This document shows, piece by piece, positions 1 through 9,408 of a DNA stretch of 61,434 bases. The stretch's first letter is position 1, and every line of letters starts with the position of its first letter. The DNA lies in the NCBI GenBank assembly GCA_018710985.1, contig DVIV01000032.1, positions 1 to 61,434 of the forward strand, read 5' to 3'. The DNA is from Candidatus Limiplasma pullicola (GTDB lineage Bacteria > Bacillota > Clostridia > Christensenellales > Aristaeellaceae). The notes beneath the pieces are model-generated. The model did not search any database, was not told the origin of the DNA, and was given only the letters and a program-made list of their open reading frames with translations. The position numbers were made by a program, and so were the translations under genes.

Positions 1-2
1 AG

Positions 3-131
3 TCCTTCCTCACCGCCGCCGTGCAGAACATGAAACGCATCGCCAGGGCGTTTCGTTTCCTTTTTTACGCCTTACCCTATGCGTTAAGGGGCTGCTTCCT
101 CTCGGTAACAGCCCCTTTGTCGGCGGTCTGA
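3..131 (+). pseudogene. C-terminal tail of a DDE transposase (IS1182-like), cut by the window edge
   Basis: Reading frame 3 is open from the first base to a TGA at 129-131 and encodes 42 residues. It contains the stretch LTAAVQNMKRIARAF, which resembles the C-terminal end of DDE_Tnp_1_6 transposases of the IS1182 group, where a conserved T-A-A-x-Q-N-hydrophobic-K-R segment ends the catalytic domain. The rest of the element lies to the left of the window, so it cannot be told whether the gene is intact or a remnant; it is entered as a pseudogene only because no complete gene can be shown. It points towards guaB, which is on the other strand. The family assignment rests on this one motif. Confidence 0.6.
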
Positions 132-159
132 CGCAGGCCCCAAAGGGCCTGCGTTTCTG
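131..159. terminator. Hairpin between transposase tail and guaB
   Basis: A perfect 10-bp inverted repeat (131-140 with 145-154, loop CAAA) begins inside the transposase stop codon and is followed on the plus strand by TTCTGTG. It could end transcription of the transposase and, more weakly, of guaB arriving from the other side. The T-tract is short, so it may instead be part of the IS end. Confidence 0.5.
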
Positions 160-213
160 TGTATTGGATTGCTTTCGCCCGGAGGCAGCCGGCGCCATAG
201 GCCGCGCTTTCCA

Positions 214-1866
<1,653 letters not shown>

Positions 1867-1870
1867 TTAT

Positions 1871-2491
1871 ATGGACCCCATCATCACCATCGGACGCGAA
1901 TACGGCAGCGGCGGGCGTGAAATTGGCAAGCTGGTGGCCGACAAACTGGGCGTTCCCTTCTATGATAAAGAGATTCTGACCCGCGCGGCGGAGGAAAGCG
2001 GCCTTTGCCACGAGCTTTTGGAGCGCCATGATGAAAAAAACACCGTCAGCGGCATGCTGGCGGGCAGCGCAGGCGCGGGCCTGCATGTGGGCGCAGGCGG
2101 GATGGGACTTCAAATGCCGCTGAACCAGCGGGTGTTCCTGGCCCAGTTTGATGCCATCAGCAAAATTGCGGCGGAGGGCCCGGGCGTCATCGTCGGCCGC
2201 TGTGCGGACTACGTGCTCAAGGATCGTCCGGGCGTAACGCACATCTTCATCTATGCGTCGGAAGAGCGGCGCATCGCGCGCATCATGCGTGTGGAAAAGG
2301 TGGACCGCGAGCGCGCCCGCGAGCTGGTCCGCAAGACGGACCGGCAGCGCCGCAGCTATTATAACTTCTTTGCCGACGGCAACTGGGGCATGCGCAGCAA
2401 CTATGACCTGATGATCCGCACCGACGGCCGACGGCCGGAGGATGTGGCGGATGCCATCATCGCCTTTGCTAAAATGCGCAACGACGGATAA
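1871..2491 (+). CDS. Cytidylate kinase-like family protein
   Basis: A 206-residue P-loop nucleoside kinase-like protein (Cytidylate_kin2 type). The N-terminus MDPIITIGREYGSGG contains the Walker A variant GxxGSGGxxI, and the arginine-rich lid segment (ERRIARIMR, then a D-R-x-R-A-R-E stretch) follows around residues 125-150. Such proteins are common in Clostridia as single genes; their substrate is not firmly known, so CMP/dCMP phosphorylation is only an inference. The start is fixed by GGAGGTG at 1856-1862. The gene is monocistronic between its own promoter and the hairpin at 2507-2553. Confidence 0.88.
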   Translation: MDPIITIGREYGSGGREIGKLVADKLGVPFYDKEILTRAAEESGLCHELLERHDEKNTVSGMLAGSAGAGLHVGAGGMGLQMPLNQRVFLAQFDAISKIAAEGPGVIVGRCADYVLKDRPGVTHIFIYASEERRIARIMRVEKVDRERARELVRKTDRQRRSYYNFFADGNWGMRSNYDLMIRTDGRRPEDVADAIIAFAKMRNDG

Positions 2492-2506
2492 CCGCCGCGA
2501 CGGCTC

Positions 2507-2553
2507 AAAAAACCGGGAGCGCTCTGCACAGCAGGAAGCGCTCCCGGTTTTTT
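2507..2553. terminator. Bidirectional intrinsic terminator
   Basis: A 13-bp perfect stem (2511-2523 with 2537-2549, CCGGGAGCGCT core) is flanked by A-run on the left and T-run on the right, so it can end both the kinase-like gene (plus) and the galM-DUF2804-secreted protein operon (minus). Confidence 0.93.
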
Positions 2554-2566
2554 AAGCCGCCCGGCA

Positions 2567-3208
2567 TCAGCCGGCCATGCTTTCGTCCTCCTCGTTGTTG
2601 CCTTCGTCCTCCGGCATCTCATTCGCTCCTTCGGGCGTAGCCTGAGGCTCCGGCGTCGCAGCCAGGGTGTTTTCAAAGGTGAGGGTCGCCACGTTATCCG
2701 CGCGCGTGCAGATGAGGGTGTAGACCCCGACCTGCGTGGTATAGTTACCCTCGCCCGCAAGCAGCCCGTCATTGACCGCCGTAACCAGCCCGTAGCGCAC
2801 GGCGGGGTCCGCCGCGGTATGCATGGCCATGAGCAGCGCATAGCTGTGATAGCCGGAGGTGGTGAAATCATTGTACTCCGACGTGCCATAGGACATGCCC
2901 GGAGGGGCCGTGAGCACGATTTCACACTTCTCGATCACCTTGTTGCTCTGGTCCAGGCGGATGGTCACGCGCAGCACATCGCCCAGAAGCTCATAGATGC
3001 GGTGACCTCCGTCGGCGTTGGCATCGCCCTTGGCCAGCACCAGCGGCAACAGGTGCCGGCCGGTATTCTGGTTGATGAAATCCAGATTGTCGGCATAGCA
3101 CGTTTCAAAGTCCTCATAGCCGCGGCCGGATATGGTCGCCGCCAGCGCGGGCGTCAGGCATGCAAAACCCAGCAGCAGACAGCAGCAGAAAATCAGCAAT
3201 TTGCGCAA
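2567..3208 (-). CDS. Secreted protein of unknown function
   Basis: The product (213 residues) starts with a typical signal peptide: a short basic end, a hydrophobic core rich in Leu and Cys (LLIFCCCLLLGF) and an A-L-A cleavage site near residue 23. The mature part has no domain I recognise; the last 30 residues are Pro/Glu/Asp-rich and probably disordered. The start is a TTG at 3208, placed 5 bases behind GGAGGAA; the in-frame upstream extension has no ribosome binding site and would bury the signal peptide. It is the last gene of the unit galM-DUF2804-this gene, 43 bp downstream of the DUF2804 gene. Confidence 0.75.
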   Translation of the reverse strand: MRKLLIFCCCLLLGFACLTPALAATISGRGYEDFETCYADNLDFINQNTGRHLLPLVLAKGDANADGGHRIYELLGDVLRVTIRLDQSNKVIEKCEIVLTAPPGMSYGTSEYNDFTTSGYHSYALLMAMHTAADPAVRYGLVTAVNDGLLAGEGNYTTQVGVYTLICTRADNVATLTFENTLAATPEPQATPEGANEMPEDEGNNEEDESMAG

Positions 3209-3251
3209 TTCGGTTCCTCCATGATTTCGCGGGCAAGGGTGCTTCAGCCCC

Positions 3252-4295
3252 TCACCAGCGGTTTTTGACCTTCTCGGCAAAGCCGCGCAGGCCCCGGACG
3301 GACAGCGCCGTCCCGTCATCCAGCACGGCCGTGCCGTCGAAACGCCCGAACACCTGGTGCTGATCGCTTTCCAGCACTACCGCGCCCGTGTAGGCGGCGC
3401 GGTCCAGGATGGGCGTAAAGGTCAGGTCCAGGCGTCCCAGGCTGTCCGTCACGTGCCAGGGGGCCAGCAGGTCATCCTTGCCCGCAGCGTTCCTGGGAAT
3501 GCCAAAGTCCACCCGCTCCAGCTTGTGTGCCTTTCCGTCATAAAAGAGCATGTTTTCCGTAGCGGCGCGGGTGTCGCCAAAGCCGTAGCCCAGGTTCATC
3601 CCAAAGGGCACGCCGTCCACATAGCCGCTTACGCTGCCCCAGTACCAGGTGTTTTGATAGGTCCACACGCCCCGGCCCCAGTCCAGCACCGCCGTGGCGG
3701 TCTGTGCATCAAACCGGCGGGTTTCCCCGTCAAAGACCACCTCGCCCGCCGCCCTGAGACAGTTGATCTTCTGGTTGTAGTAAAAGGCGCGCGGATGGCC
3801 CGCAAAGGGCGTGGCGATGACCATGCTGTCCTGCGGCGCGCCGGTCAGCGTCACGCGGGCGGTCAGCGGCTTATGCTCCCGGAAATCGTCCACCCGCACG
3901 GTCAGTTCCCGGCGCGTGCCGTCGTTGTCAAAGCGCAGGGCGTATCCGGGGCGTTCCACGGCTACGCTGCCCTGCCCGCTGTCGGACGGCAGGCCCGTGC
4001 GGCCCCTGGGCATCAGGCGCATGAAGCTGCGCGTGTGCTGCCAGCGCGTGCCCAAATCAATCAGGCTGACGCTTTCCAGCCCCATGTAGCTGTTGTCCGC
4101 TATGGTCAGGGCCAGCACCGTGTCGCCGCCAATGATACAGTAATAATCCCATTCCTTGATGCGCAGCCCGCCCGCCCGGATTGCGGCGCGATCATAGCGC
4201 TTTACCAGCGCGGTGGCATAGCCCGCCTCAGCGAGCTCGCCCCGCGCATCCAGCAGCGGGCCGGGGGAAAGTCGTTTTTGACCGTTCGGGGCCAT
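3252..4295 (-). CDS. DUF2804 family protein
   Basis: A soluble 347-residue protein matching the DUF2804 family in length and in the conserved aromatic stretches WDYYCIIGGD near residue 50 and DWGRGVWTYQNTWYWGSVSG around residues 203-222. The family is all-beta and resembles lipocalin/hydroxyneurosporene-synthase-like folds, but no reaction has been settled. It follows galM by 12 bp with its own AAGGGAGG site, so the two are co-expressed; this is a hint of a link with sugars but not proof. Confidence 0.85.
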   Translation of the reverse strand: MAPNGQKRLSPGPLLDARGELAEAGYATALVKRYDRAAIRAGGLRIKEWDYYCIIGGDTVLALTIADNSYMGLESVSLIDLGTRWQHTRSFMRLMPRGRTGLPSDSGQGSVAVERPGYALRFDNDGTRRELTVRVDDFREHKPLTARVTLTGAPQDSMVIATPFAGHPRAFYYNQKINCLRAAGEVVFDGETRRFDAQTATAVLDWGRGVWTYQNTWYWGSVSGYVDGVPFGMNLGYGFGDTRAATENMLFYDGKAHKLERVDFGIPRNAAGKDDLLAPWHVTDSLGRLDLTFTPILDRAAYTGAVVLESDQHQVFGRFDGTAVLDDGTALSVRGLRGFAEKVKNRW

Positions 4296-4307
4296 AGGCG
4301 CCTCCCT

Positions 4308-5363
4308 TTACCGCACGCCGAAGCGATAGACCGTGAGGGTATCGTAGGTATCCTGCGGCCTGAGCACGACGCTGGGGAAATGCGGATGATGAATGGCATC
4401 CGGATAGTGCTGCGTTTCCAGGCACACGCCGGCATACGGTCCGTAATGCACGCCGTCCTTCCCATCGTTGTCCAGGTTGTTGCCCGTATAGCATTGCACG
4501 CCCGGCTGATCGGTGATCACGTCCATGACGCGGCCGGTCCTGGGAGAATAGAGCGTGGCAATCACCTTGGTCTCGCGGTCACGGCCCGCGCAGAAGTTGA
4601 AGTCAACGCCCTTGGCCATGGTCATGCCGGGGCATTCGGGCGTCTTGTCCAATACATCTCCGATGCGGGTGGGAGAAGTGAAGTTATAGGGCACCTCGCT
4701 GACCGGCAGCAGCCGCCCGGTGGGGATCAGGCCCTCGCTCACCTCGGTTACCAGATCGGCGTTGATCTGCAGCTCCTGGTCCCGCACCGTCCCGCTGGCA
4801 TGGCCCTCCAGATTGAAATAGGTATGGTTGGTCAGGCTGCACAGGGTGGTCTGATCGGTGCTGGCCTGATAGTGGATGCCCAGCTCGTTGTGATCCGTGA
4901 AGGTATAGGTTACCTTTACCTTCAGCGTGCCGGGGAAGCCCTGATCGCCGTCCTGGCTGGTTAGCGTCAATTCCAGCGCGTCTCCGCCCTCGACCAGCAC
5001 CGACCTCACCTGCCACATGCGCAGGCCGAAACCCACGCCACCATGCAGGCAGTTGCCGTTGTTGTTTTTGGGCAGCGTATAGGTATGGCCTTCCAGCTCA
5101 AAGGACGCTCCCCGGATTCGGTTGCCCACCCGGCCGATGAGCATGCCCATGCTGCCGCTGAGCCCTTGCGCGTATACGTTGATATCATCAAAGCTCAGGC
5201 TTACATCGTCCAGCTTTCCGTCCCGGTCGGGAACCAGAATGCGGGTGACGATGCCGCCGAAGTCCAGAATGGACACGCTGGCCCCATCCCGGTTGGTCAT
5301 GGTATATTCCGTTACCTTTTCGCCATTGGGTGTTACGCCGAACGGGCGCTGTGCAATGCTCAT
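4308..5363 (-). CDS. galM: Galactose mutarotase (aldose 1-epimerase)
   Basis: Interconverts alpha and beta anomers of aldoses such as galactose in the cytoplasm. The 351-residue protein shows the family landmarks: HGG at about residue 107, the catalytic histidine in NHTYFNLEGH (His180) and the catalytic glutamate in LETQHYPD near residue 306. An in-frame ATG lies 27 bases further upstream, but the AAGGAGG site at the end of that extension places translation at 5363. It heads a three-gene unit with the DUF2804 and secreted proteins, behind the promoter at 5415-5443. No galK/galT genes are nearby. Confidence 0.93.
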   Translation of the reverse strand: MSIAQRPFGVTPNGEKVTEYTMTNRDGASVSILDFGGIVTRILVPDRDGKLDDVSLSFDDINVYAQGLSGSMGMLIGRVGNRIRGASFELEGHTYTLPKNNNGNCLHGGVGFGLRMWQVRSVLVEGGDALELTLTSQDGDQGFPGTLKVKVTYTFTDHNELGIHYQASTDQTTLCSLTNHTYFNLEGHASGTVRDQELQINADLVTEVSEGLIPTGRLLPVSEVPYNFTSPTRIGDVLDKTPECPGMTMAKGVDFNFCAGRDRETKVIATLYSPRTGRVMDVITDQPGVQCYTGNNLDNDGKDGVHYGPYAGVCLETQHYPDAIHHPHFPSVVLRPQDTYDTLTVYRFGVR

Positions 5364-5414
5364 GAAAGGAGCCTCCTTTTTCTGATTCATCTATACCTGT
5401 TTGTGGATACCCTC

Positions 5415-5443
5415 ATTGTAGCCCATCTGCCACAGAGGGTCAA
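5415..5443 (-). promoter_or_regulatory. Sigma-A promoter of the galM unit
   Basis: TTGACC (5438-5443), 17-bp spacer, TACAAT (5415-5420) on the minus strand, about 50 bp upstream of galM and just past the stop codon of the mmcQ-like gene. Confidence 0.85.
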
Positions 5444-5459
5444 GGAAAAGCGCAACAAT

Positions 5460-5849
5460 TTACGTCGCACCGCCCAGAATTTCCAGGCGTGCCCGGCGGG
5501 TCAGCCCCGCAAGTACCAAATCATAGGACGCGTCGCACAGGCGCAGAATGCGCCCGCGTTCCACCCCGCCGTCCAGCCGGATGGAAATCCAGGTGCGCTT
5601 GTCCGTGTAAAACCCCGGCAGGATGTCCGGGCAGGCAGCGCGCAGCAGTTCGGATTCCAGCGGGTCGCATTTGAGGGTCAACAGCGGATGCCCCGCATAT
5701 TCCCCTGCATAGGAGGGGCCGGGAAGGCAGATGGCGGCATAGAGCTTCCCTGCAATGCGGTAGCGGTCCCAGCCCCATTCCATCTTGTAATCCCAGACGG
5801 TTCCGGGCTTCGCGCGCAGATAGTCATCCAGCCAGGCAGCATCATTCAT
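5460..5849 (-). CDS. MmcQ/YjbR family protein
   Basis: A small 129-residue protein with the MmcQ/YjbR (CyaY-like fold) pattern: an N-terminal helix, W-x-Y/W-x-R-x-x-K-x-Y-A core (YRIAGKLYAAI), the LTLKCDP strand, PGFYTDKRTWISIRL and a C-terminal helix. These proteins are often called DNA-binding, but the function is poorly established. Translation starts at the ATG behind AAGGGGGG; the longer reading frame has no ribosome binding site. A perfect consensus promoter lies just upstream. Confidence 0.88.
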   Translation of the reverse strand: MNDAAWLDDYLRAKPGTVWDYKMEWGWDRYRIAGKLYAAICLPGPSYAGEYAGHPLLTLKCDPLESELLRAACPDILPGFYTDKRTWISIRLDGGVERGRILRLCDASYDLVLAGLTRRARLEILGGAT

Positions 5850-5873
5850 GCGCTTCCCCCCCTTGCTGCCGCC

Positions 5874-5902
5874 ATTATAGCCGCGCAGCGGAAAAATGTC
5901 AA
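5874..5902 (-). promoter_or_regulatory. Consensus sigma-A promoter of the mmcQ-like gene
   Basis: TTGACA (5897-5902) and TATAAT (5874-5879) with a 17-bp spacer: both hexamers match the consensus exactly. The leader is only about 20 bases. Confidence 0.9.
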
Positions 5903-5923
5903 AAGATCCGGCCCCGCGGGGTT

Positions 5924-5952
5924 TTGTCAAAAGCGGTCCGGTACGTTATAAT
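5924..5952 (+). promoter_or_regulatory. Sigma-A promoter of the PF06541-type gene
   Basis: TTGTCA (5924-5929), 17-bp spacer, TATAAT (5947-5952); divergent from the promoter at 5874-5902. Confidence 0.85.
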
Positions 5953-5987
5953 AGGTCCATCCCATCGCATATACAAGGAGGACACCC

Positions 5988-6785
5988 ATGCGCCTTACGC
6001 TGGAATGTTACATTCTTCTGTTTTTCACCGGCGCCTTTCTGGGCTGGGTGATGGAGGTGGTCTGCAAGCTGATTCAGTTTGGCCGCTTCATCAACCGGGG
6101 ATTTCTGATCGGTCCCTACTGCCCCATCTACGGCTTTGGCGCGGTGCTGGTCACCGCGCTGCTCACGCCGTTTTCCGAAAGTCCGCTGGCCGTGTTCGTG
6201 CTGGCCATGGCCGTGTGCGGCACGCTGGAATACCTGACCAGCTATGTCATGGAAAAGCTGTTCCATGCCCGCTGGTGGGATTACAGCCACCGGCGGTTCA
6301 ACCTGAACGGCCGCGTCTGCGCCGGCACGCTGATTCCCTTCGGGCTGCTGGGGCTGGGGATGGTGTACGTGGCCCGGCCCGTGCTCTTCGGGCTGTTCGC
6401 CCGCCTGCCGCAGGCCTGGAGGGACGGCCTGTGCGTGGGGCTGTGCGCGCTGCTGCTGGGGGACGCCGTGGTTTCGGCCACCATCCTTGGCAAAATCCGC
6501 CGGACGGCGGAAAGCTGCGAGGGCGACAGCACCGAAGCCCTTACCCAAAGCGTGCGCGAGGTCCTTATTCGCCAGGGCATGCTGGTGCGCCGCGCGCTTC
6601 GCGCCTTCCCCTATGCGCGGATGTATAACCGCCGGCTGCTGGAGGATTTCAGGGCCCGGCGCGCCCAGCTTTCCCAGGATCTCAAAGCCCGGCGGCAGGC
6701 CTTCCGCGACGACCTGGACCGGCGCGAAGCCCGCTTTCGCATGGAGCTGGAAAGCCTGCGCAACCAGCGCCGGCATGGCGCCTGA
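5988..6785 (+). CDS. Putative ABC transporter permease (CmpB/PF06541 type) with charged C-terminal helix
   Basis: A 265-residue membrane protein. The first 170 residues hold about five hydrophobic segments and the family signature G-W-x-x-E-V (GWVMEVVCK) followed by NRGFLIGPYCPIYGFG; the middle has the E-Y-x-T-S-x-x-M-E-K-L-F-x-x-W-W-D-Y block. Despite the database name, no transported substrate is known and no ABC ATPase is adjacent. The last 90 residues form a strongly basic, Arg-rich helix likely to be cytoplasmic and coiled-coil-like. It has its own promoter and terminator and an AAGGAGG site, so it is a single-gene unit. Confidence 0.85.
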   Translation: MRLTLECYILLFFTGAFLGWVMEVVCKLIQFGRFINRGFLIGPYCPIYGFGAVLVTALLTPFSESPLAVFVLAMAVCGTLEYLTSYVMEKLFHARWWDYSHRRFNLNGRVCAGTLIPFGLLGLGMVYVARPVLFGLFARLPQAWRDGLCVGLCALLLGDAVVSATILGKIRRTAESCEGDSTEALTQSVREVLIRQGMLVRRALRAFPYARMYNRRLLEDFRARRAQLSQDLKARRQAFRDDLDRREARFRMELESLRNQRRHGA

Positions 6786-6795
6786 TCCCGCATTT

Positions 6796-6828
6796 GGACG
6801 GCACAATCTTTGAGCCGTCCATTTTTTG
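6796..6828 (+). terminator. Intrinsic terminator
   Basis: 7-bp stem GGACGGC/GCCGTCC (6796-6802, 6814-6820) followed by ATTTTTTG, directly after the membrane protein gene. Confidence 0.85.
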
Positions 6829-6853
6829 CACAAAAGAAAATCCATTTTTCCTC

Positions 6854-6882
6854 TTGCATTTCACGTCCGTTTGGTGTATAAC
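6854..6882 (+). promoter_or_regulatory. Sigma-A promoter of serC-serA
   Basis: TTGCAT (6854-6859), 17-bp spacer, TATAAC (6877-6882). The leader to serC is about 85 bases, too short for a T-box; no riboswitch is evident. Confidence 0.75.
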
Positions 6883-6973
6883 AGACGCAACCGGTCAAAA
6901 CATTGCCAATAGGGCAGAAATCGTCCCACAAGACCGTGAGCCCATTACAATCAAGCAGGGAGGATGCTATCAC

Positions 6974-8050
6974 ATGGAGGAACGCGTCTATAATTTTTCC
7001 GCAGGTCCCGCGATGATCGCCGAAAGCGTGCTGAAAAAGGCGGCTGACGAGCTTGTCTGCTACCCCGGCCGCGGCATGAGCGTGATGGAGATGAGCCATC
7101 GCAGCAGCATGTATATCGAAATCTTCGACCGCACCAAGGCGCTCCTCAAAGAGCTGATGAACGTGCCGGACGATTATGAGATCCTGTTTTTGCAGGGCGG
7201 CGCGACGCTTCAGTTCAGCGCGGTGCCGCTGAACCTGCTCACCACCGGCAAGGCCGACTATGTGGACAGCGGCAACTTTGCCCACCTGGCCGCCGAGGAA
7301 GCCAGGAAATATGCCGACGTGCACATTGCCGCCTCCTCCCGCGAGGACACCTACACCTATGTGCCCGATACCTTCGACTGGCGCCCGGACGCGGACTATG
7401 CCTACATCACCACCAACAACACCATCTACGGCACCCGCTACACCGCCATTCCCGATACCGGGAAGGTGCCGCTGGTAGCCGACATGAGCTCCAACATCCT
7501 CTCCGAGCCCTTTGACGTGACGAAGTTCGGGGTGATTTTCGCCGGCGCGCAGAAGAACATCGGCCCCGCAGGCCTGTGCATCGTGATCGTGCGCCGCGAC
7601 CTGATGGGCCACGAGGACCCCAAATGCCCCAAGCTGATGAGCTGGGCACTGGAGAGCAAGAACGACAGCATGCTCAACACCCCCAACACCTATGGCATCT
7701 ACATGGCGGGCCTGGGCTTTGAGTGGCTCAGGGACCTGGGCGGCGTCAATGCCATCTATGAGCAGAACAAGTACAAGGCGGGGCTTCTCTACGACTATCT
7801 GGACCAGAGCACACTGTTCAAGGCACCCGCCCGCAGGGACTGCCGCTCGCTGATGAACGTGACCTTCGTTACCGGCGATGCCGATAAGGACGCGGCCTTC
7901 GTCAAGTACGCCGCCAAGAACGGCCTGGTCAATCTCAAGGGCCACCGCAGCGTGGGCGGCATGCGCGCGAGCATCTACAACGCCATGCCGGTGGAAGGCG
8001 TGAAAAAGCTGGTCGAAGTGATGAAGGCCTTTGAGAAGGAGAATGCATGA
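6974..8050 (+). CDS. serC: Phosphoserine aminotransferase
   Basis: PLP enzyme that converts 3-phosphohydroxypyruvate and glutamate to phosphoserine, the second step of serine synthesis. The 358-residue product begins with the diagnostic YNFSAGPA; the PLP-binding lysine is Lys194 in FAGAQKNIGPAG; the SHRS element for substrate phosphate binding is at residues 41-44. The upstream in-frame extension lacks a ribosome binding site, while GGGAGG precedes the ATG at 6974. Its stop overlaps the start of serA, so the two pathway enzymes are translationally coupled. serB is not in the window. Confidence 0.96.
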   Translation: MEERVYNFSAGPAMIAESVLKKAADELVCYPGRGMSVMEMSHRSSMYIEIFDRTKALLKELMNVPDDYEILFLQGGATLQFSAVPLNLLTTGKADYVDSGNFAHLAAEEARKYADVHIAASSREDTYTYVPDTFDWRPDADYAYITTNNTIYGTRYTAIPDTGKVPLVADMSSNILSEPFDVTKFGVIFAGAQKNIGPAGLCIVIVRRDLMGHEDPKCPKLMSWALESKNDSMLNTPNTYGIYMAGLGFEWLRDLGGVNAIYEQNKYKAGLLYDYLDQSTLFKAPARRDCRSLMNVTFVTGDADKDAAFVKYAAKNGLVNLKGHRSVGGMRASIYNAMPVEGVKKLVEVMKAFEKENA

Positions 8051-9225
8051 TGTATAAAATTCAGACGCTCAACAATATCTCCGATGTCATTCACCAGAGC
8101 CTGACCGCCGAGCGCTACCTCATCGCCAAGGAGGAGCCGGTGCCCGACGGCATTCTGGTCCGCTCCGCCTCCATGCACGACATGGACCTGCCCGACAGCC
8201 TGCTGGCCATCGCGCGCGCAGGCGCGGGCACCAACAACATCCCCATCGACGAGTGCACAAAGCGCGGCATCGTGGTCTTCAACACCCCCGGCGCCAATGC
8301 CAACGCCGTGGCCGAGCTGGTCATCTGCGGCCTGATGCTGGGCAGCCGCAACGTGGCCGGCGGCATCGACTGGGCGCGCACCCTCGACGGGCAGGGCGCG
8401 GAGGTCGCCAAGCTGGTGGAAAAGGGCAAGGCCCAGTTCGCCGGTCCCGAGGTCCGCGGCAAGACACTGGGCGTGATTGGCCTGGGCGCCATCGGCGCCA
8501 TTGTGGCCAATGCCGCCGCGCAGGGCCTGGGCATGAACGTCATCGGCTACGACCCCTTCATCAGCGTGGAAAGCGCCTGGTCGCTCAGCCGTGCCATCAA
8601 GCGCTCCTCCTCCGTAGATGAAATCTTCCACACAGCCGATTACATCACCGTGCATGTGCCCCTGACCGACGCCACCCGCGGCATGATCGGCCAAAGCGCC
8701 ATCGCCCAGATGAAGGACGGCGTGCACCTGCTCAACTTCAGCCGTGCCGAGCTGGCCGACGCCGAGGCGCTGGCCGCCGCGCTGGAAAGCGGCAAGGTCG
8801 CCAGCTATGTGACCGACTTCCCCACCCAGGCCGTGCTGAAGATGAAAAATGCCGTCGCCATTCCCCACCTGGGCGCCTCCACCCCTGAAAGCGAGGTCAA
8901 CTGCGCCGACATGGCCGCCCGCGAGCTGCGCGACTACCTGGAGGACGGCCAGATCCGCAATTCCGTCAACTTCCCGGAGATCATCCTGGGGCACAGCGAA
9001 GGCGTGCGCGTGCTCATCATCCACGAAAACGAGCCCGGCATGGTCTCAGCCATTTCGGCCGCCATCGGCGCGCGCAAAATCAACATCAACAACATGCTCA
9101 ACAAGAGCCGCCGCGACATGGCCGTCACCGTGCTGGAGCTGGATCGCGAGCCCGACGACATGCTCATGACCCAGCTCAAGGCCCTGCCCGGCGTCATCCG
9201 GCTGCGGCTGCCGGCAAAGGACTGA
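8047..9225 (+). CDS. serA: D-3-phosphoglycerate dehydrogenase
   Basis: Oxidises 3-phosphoglycerate to 3-phosphohydroxypyruvate, the entry step of serine synthesis. The 392-residue protein has the 2-hydroxyacid dehydrogenase fold with the Rossmann motif GVIGLGAIG (143-150), the catalytic histidine in PHLGASTPESE near residue 280, and a C-terminal ACT domain (about 318-392), the usual site of serine feedback. It is the compact form without the long intervening domain. Two adjacent ATG codons at 8047 and 8050 are possible; AAGGAG fits 8050 slightly better. Confidence 0.96.
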   Translation: MMYKIQTLNNISDVIHQSLTAERYLIAKEEPVPDGILVRSASMHDMDLPDSLLAIARAGAGTNNIPIDECTKRGIVVFNTPGANANAVAELVICGLMLGSRNVAGGIDWARTLDGQGAEVAKLVEKGKAQFAGPEVRGKTLGVIGLGAIGAIVANAAAQGLGMNVIGYDPFISVESAWSLSRAIKRSSSVDEIFHTADYITVHVPLTDATRGMIGQSAIAQMKDGVHLLNFSRAELADAEALAAALESGKVASYVTDFPTQAVLKMKNAVAIPHLGASTPESEVNCADMAARELRDYLEDGQIRNSVNFPEIILGHSEGVRVLIIHENEPGMVSAISAAIGARKININNMLNKSRRDMAVTVLELDREPDDMLMTQLKALPGVIRLRLPAKD

Positions 9226-9246
9226 TTCCGCGCCGGGTCCTAGCGT

Positions 9247-9293
9247 AAAAAAGAGGAAGAAACTCCGTTCTCTCCGGAGTTCTTCCTCTTTTG
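9247..9293. terminator. Intrinsic terminator after serA
   Basis: Long stem (9250-9267 with 9275-9292, one unpaired A) containing GAGGAAGA and CTCCG blocks, with A-run before and CTTTTG after; separates the ser and arg operons. Confidence 0.9.
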
Positions 9294-9348
9294 TTGCCTC
9301 CTCACAAAAGTCAGTCCGTGCATTCTCCAAAAAAATTCGTGTGACCCC

Positions 9349-9377
9349 TTGACAAGCGCCTGCATAATATGCATAAT
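9349..9377 (+). promoter_or_regulatory. Sigma-A promoter of the arginine operon
   Basis: TTGACA (9349-9354), 17-bp spacer, CATAAT (9372-9377). The only clear promoter for argG-C-J-B-D-F. Confidence 0.88.
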
Positions 9378-9378
9378 A

Positions 9379-9396
9379 CATGCATAAACATTCAAG
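9379..9396 (+). promoter_or_regulatory. ARG box, probable ArgR/AhrC operator
   Basis: CATGCATAAACATTCAAG matches the Bacillus AhrC box CATGAATAAAAATTCAAG at 16 of 18 positions. It starts right after the -10 element and covers the expected transcription start. Two further TGCATAATA copies at 9361-9378 overlap the -10 element and may be weak second half-sites, since ArgR hexamers usually bind paired boxes. This predicts arginine-dependent repression of the whole operon. The regulator gene is not in the window. Confidence 0.8.
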
Positions 9397-9408
9397 GAGG
9401 CATTTGCT

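Noticed and set aside
6883-6973. Possible T-box or riboswitch before serC
   Set aside because: The leader is only about 85 bases and has no terminator/antiterminator pair or T-box consensus.
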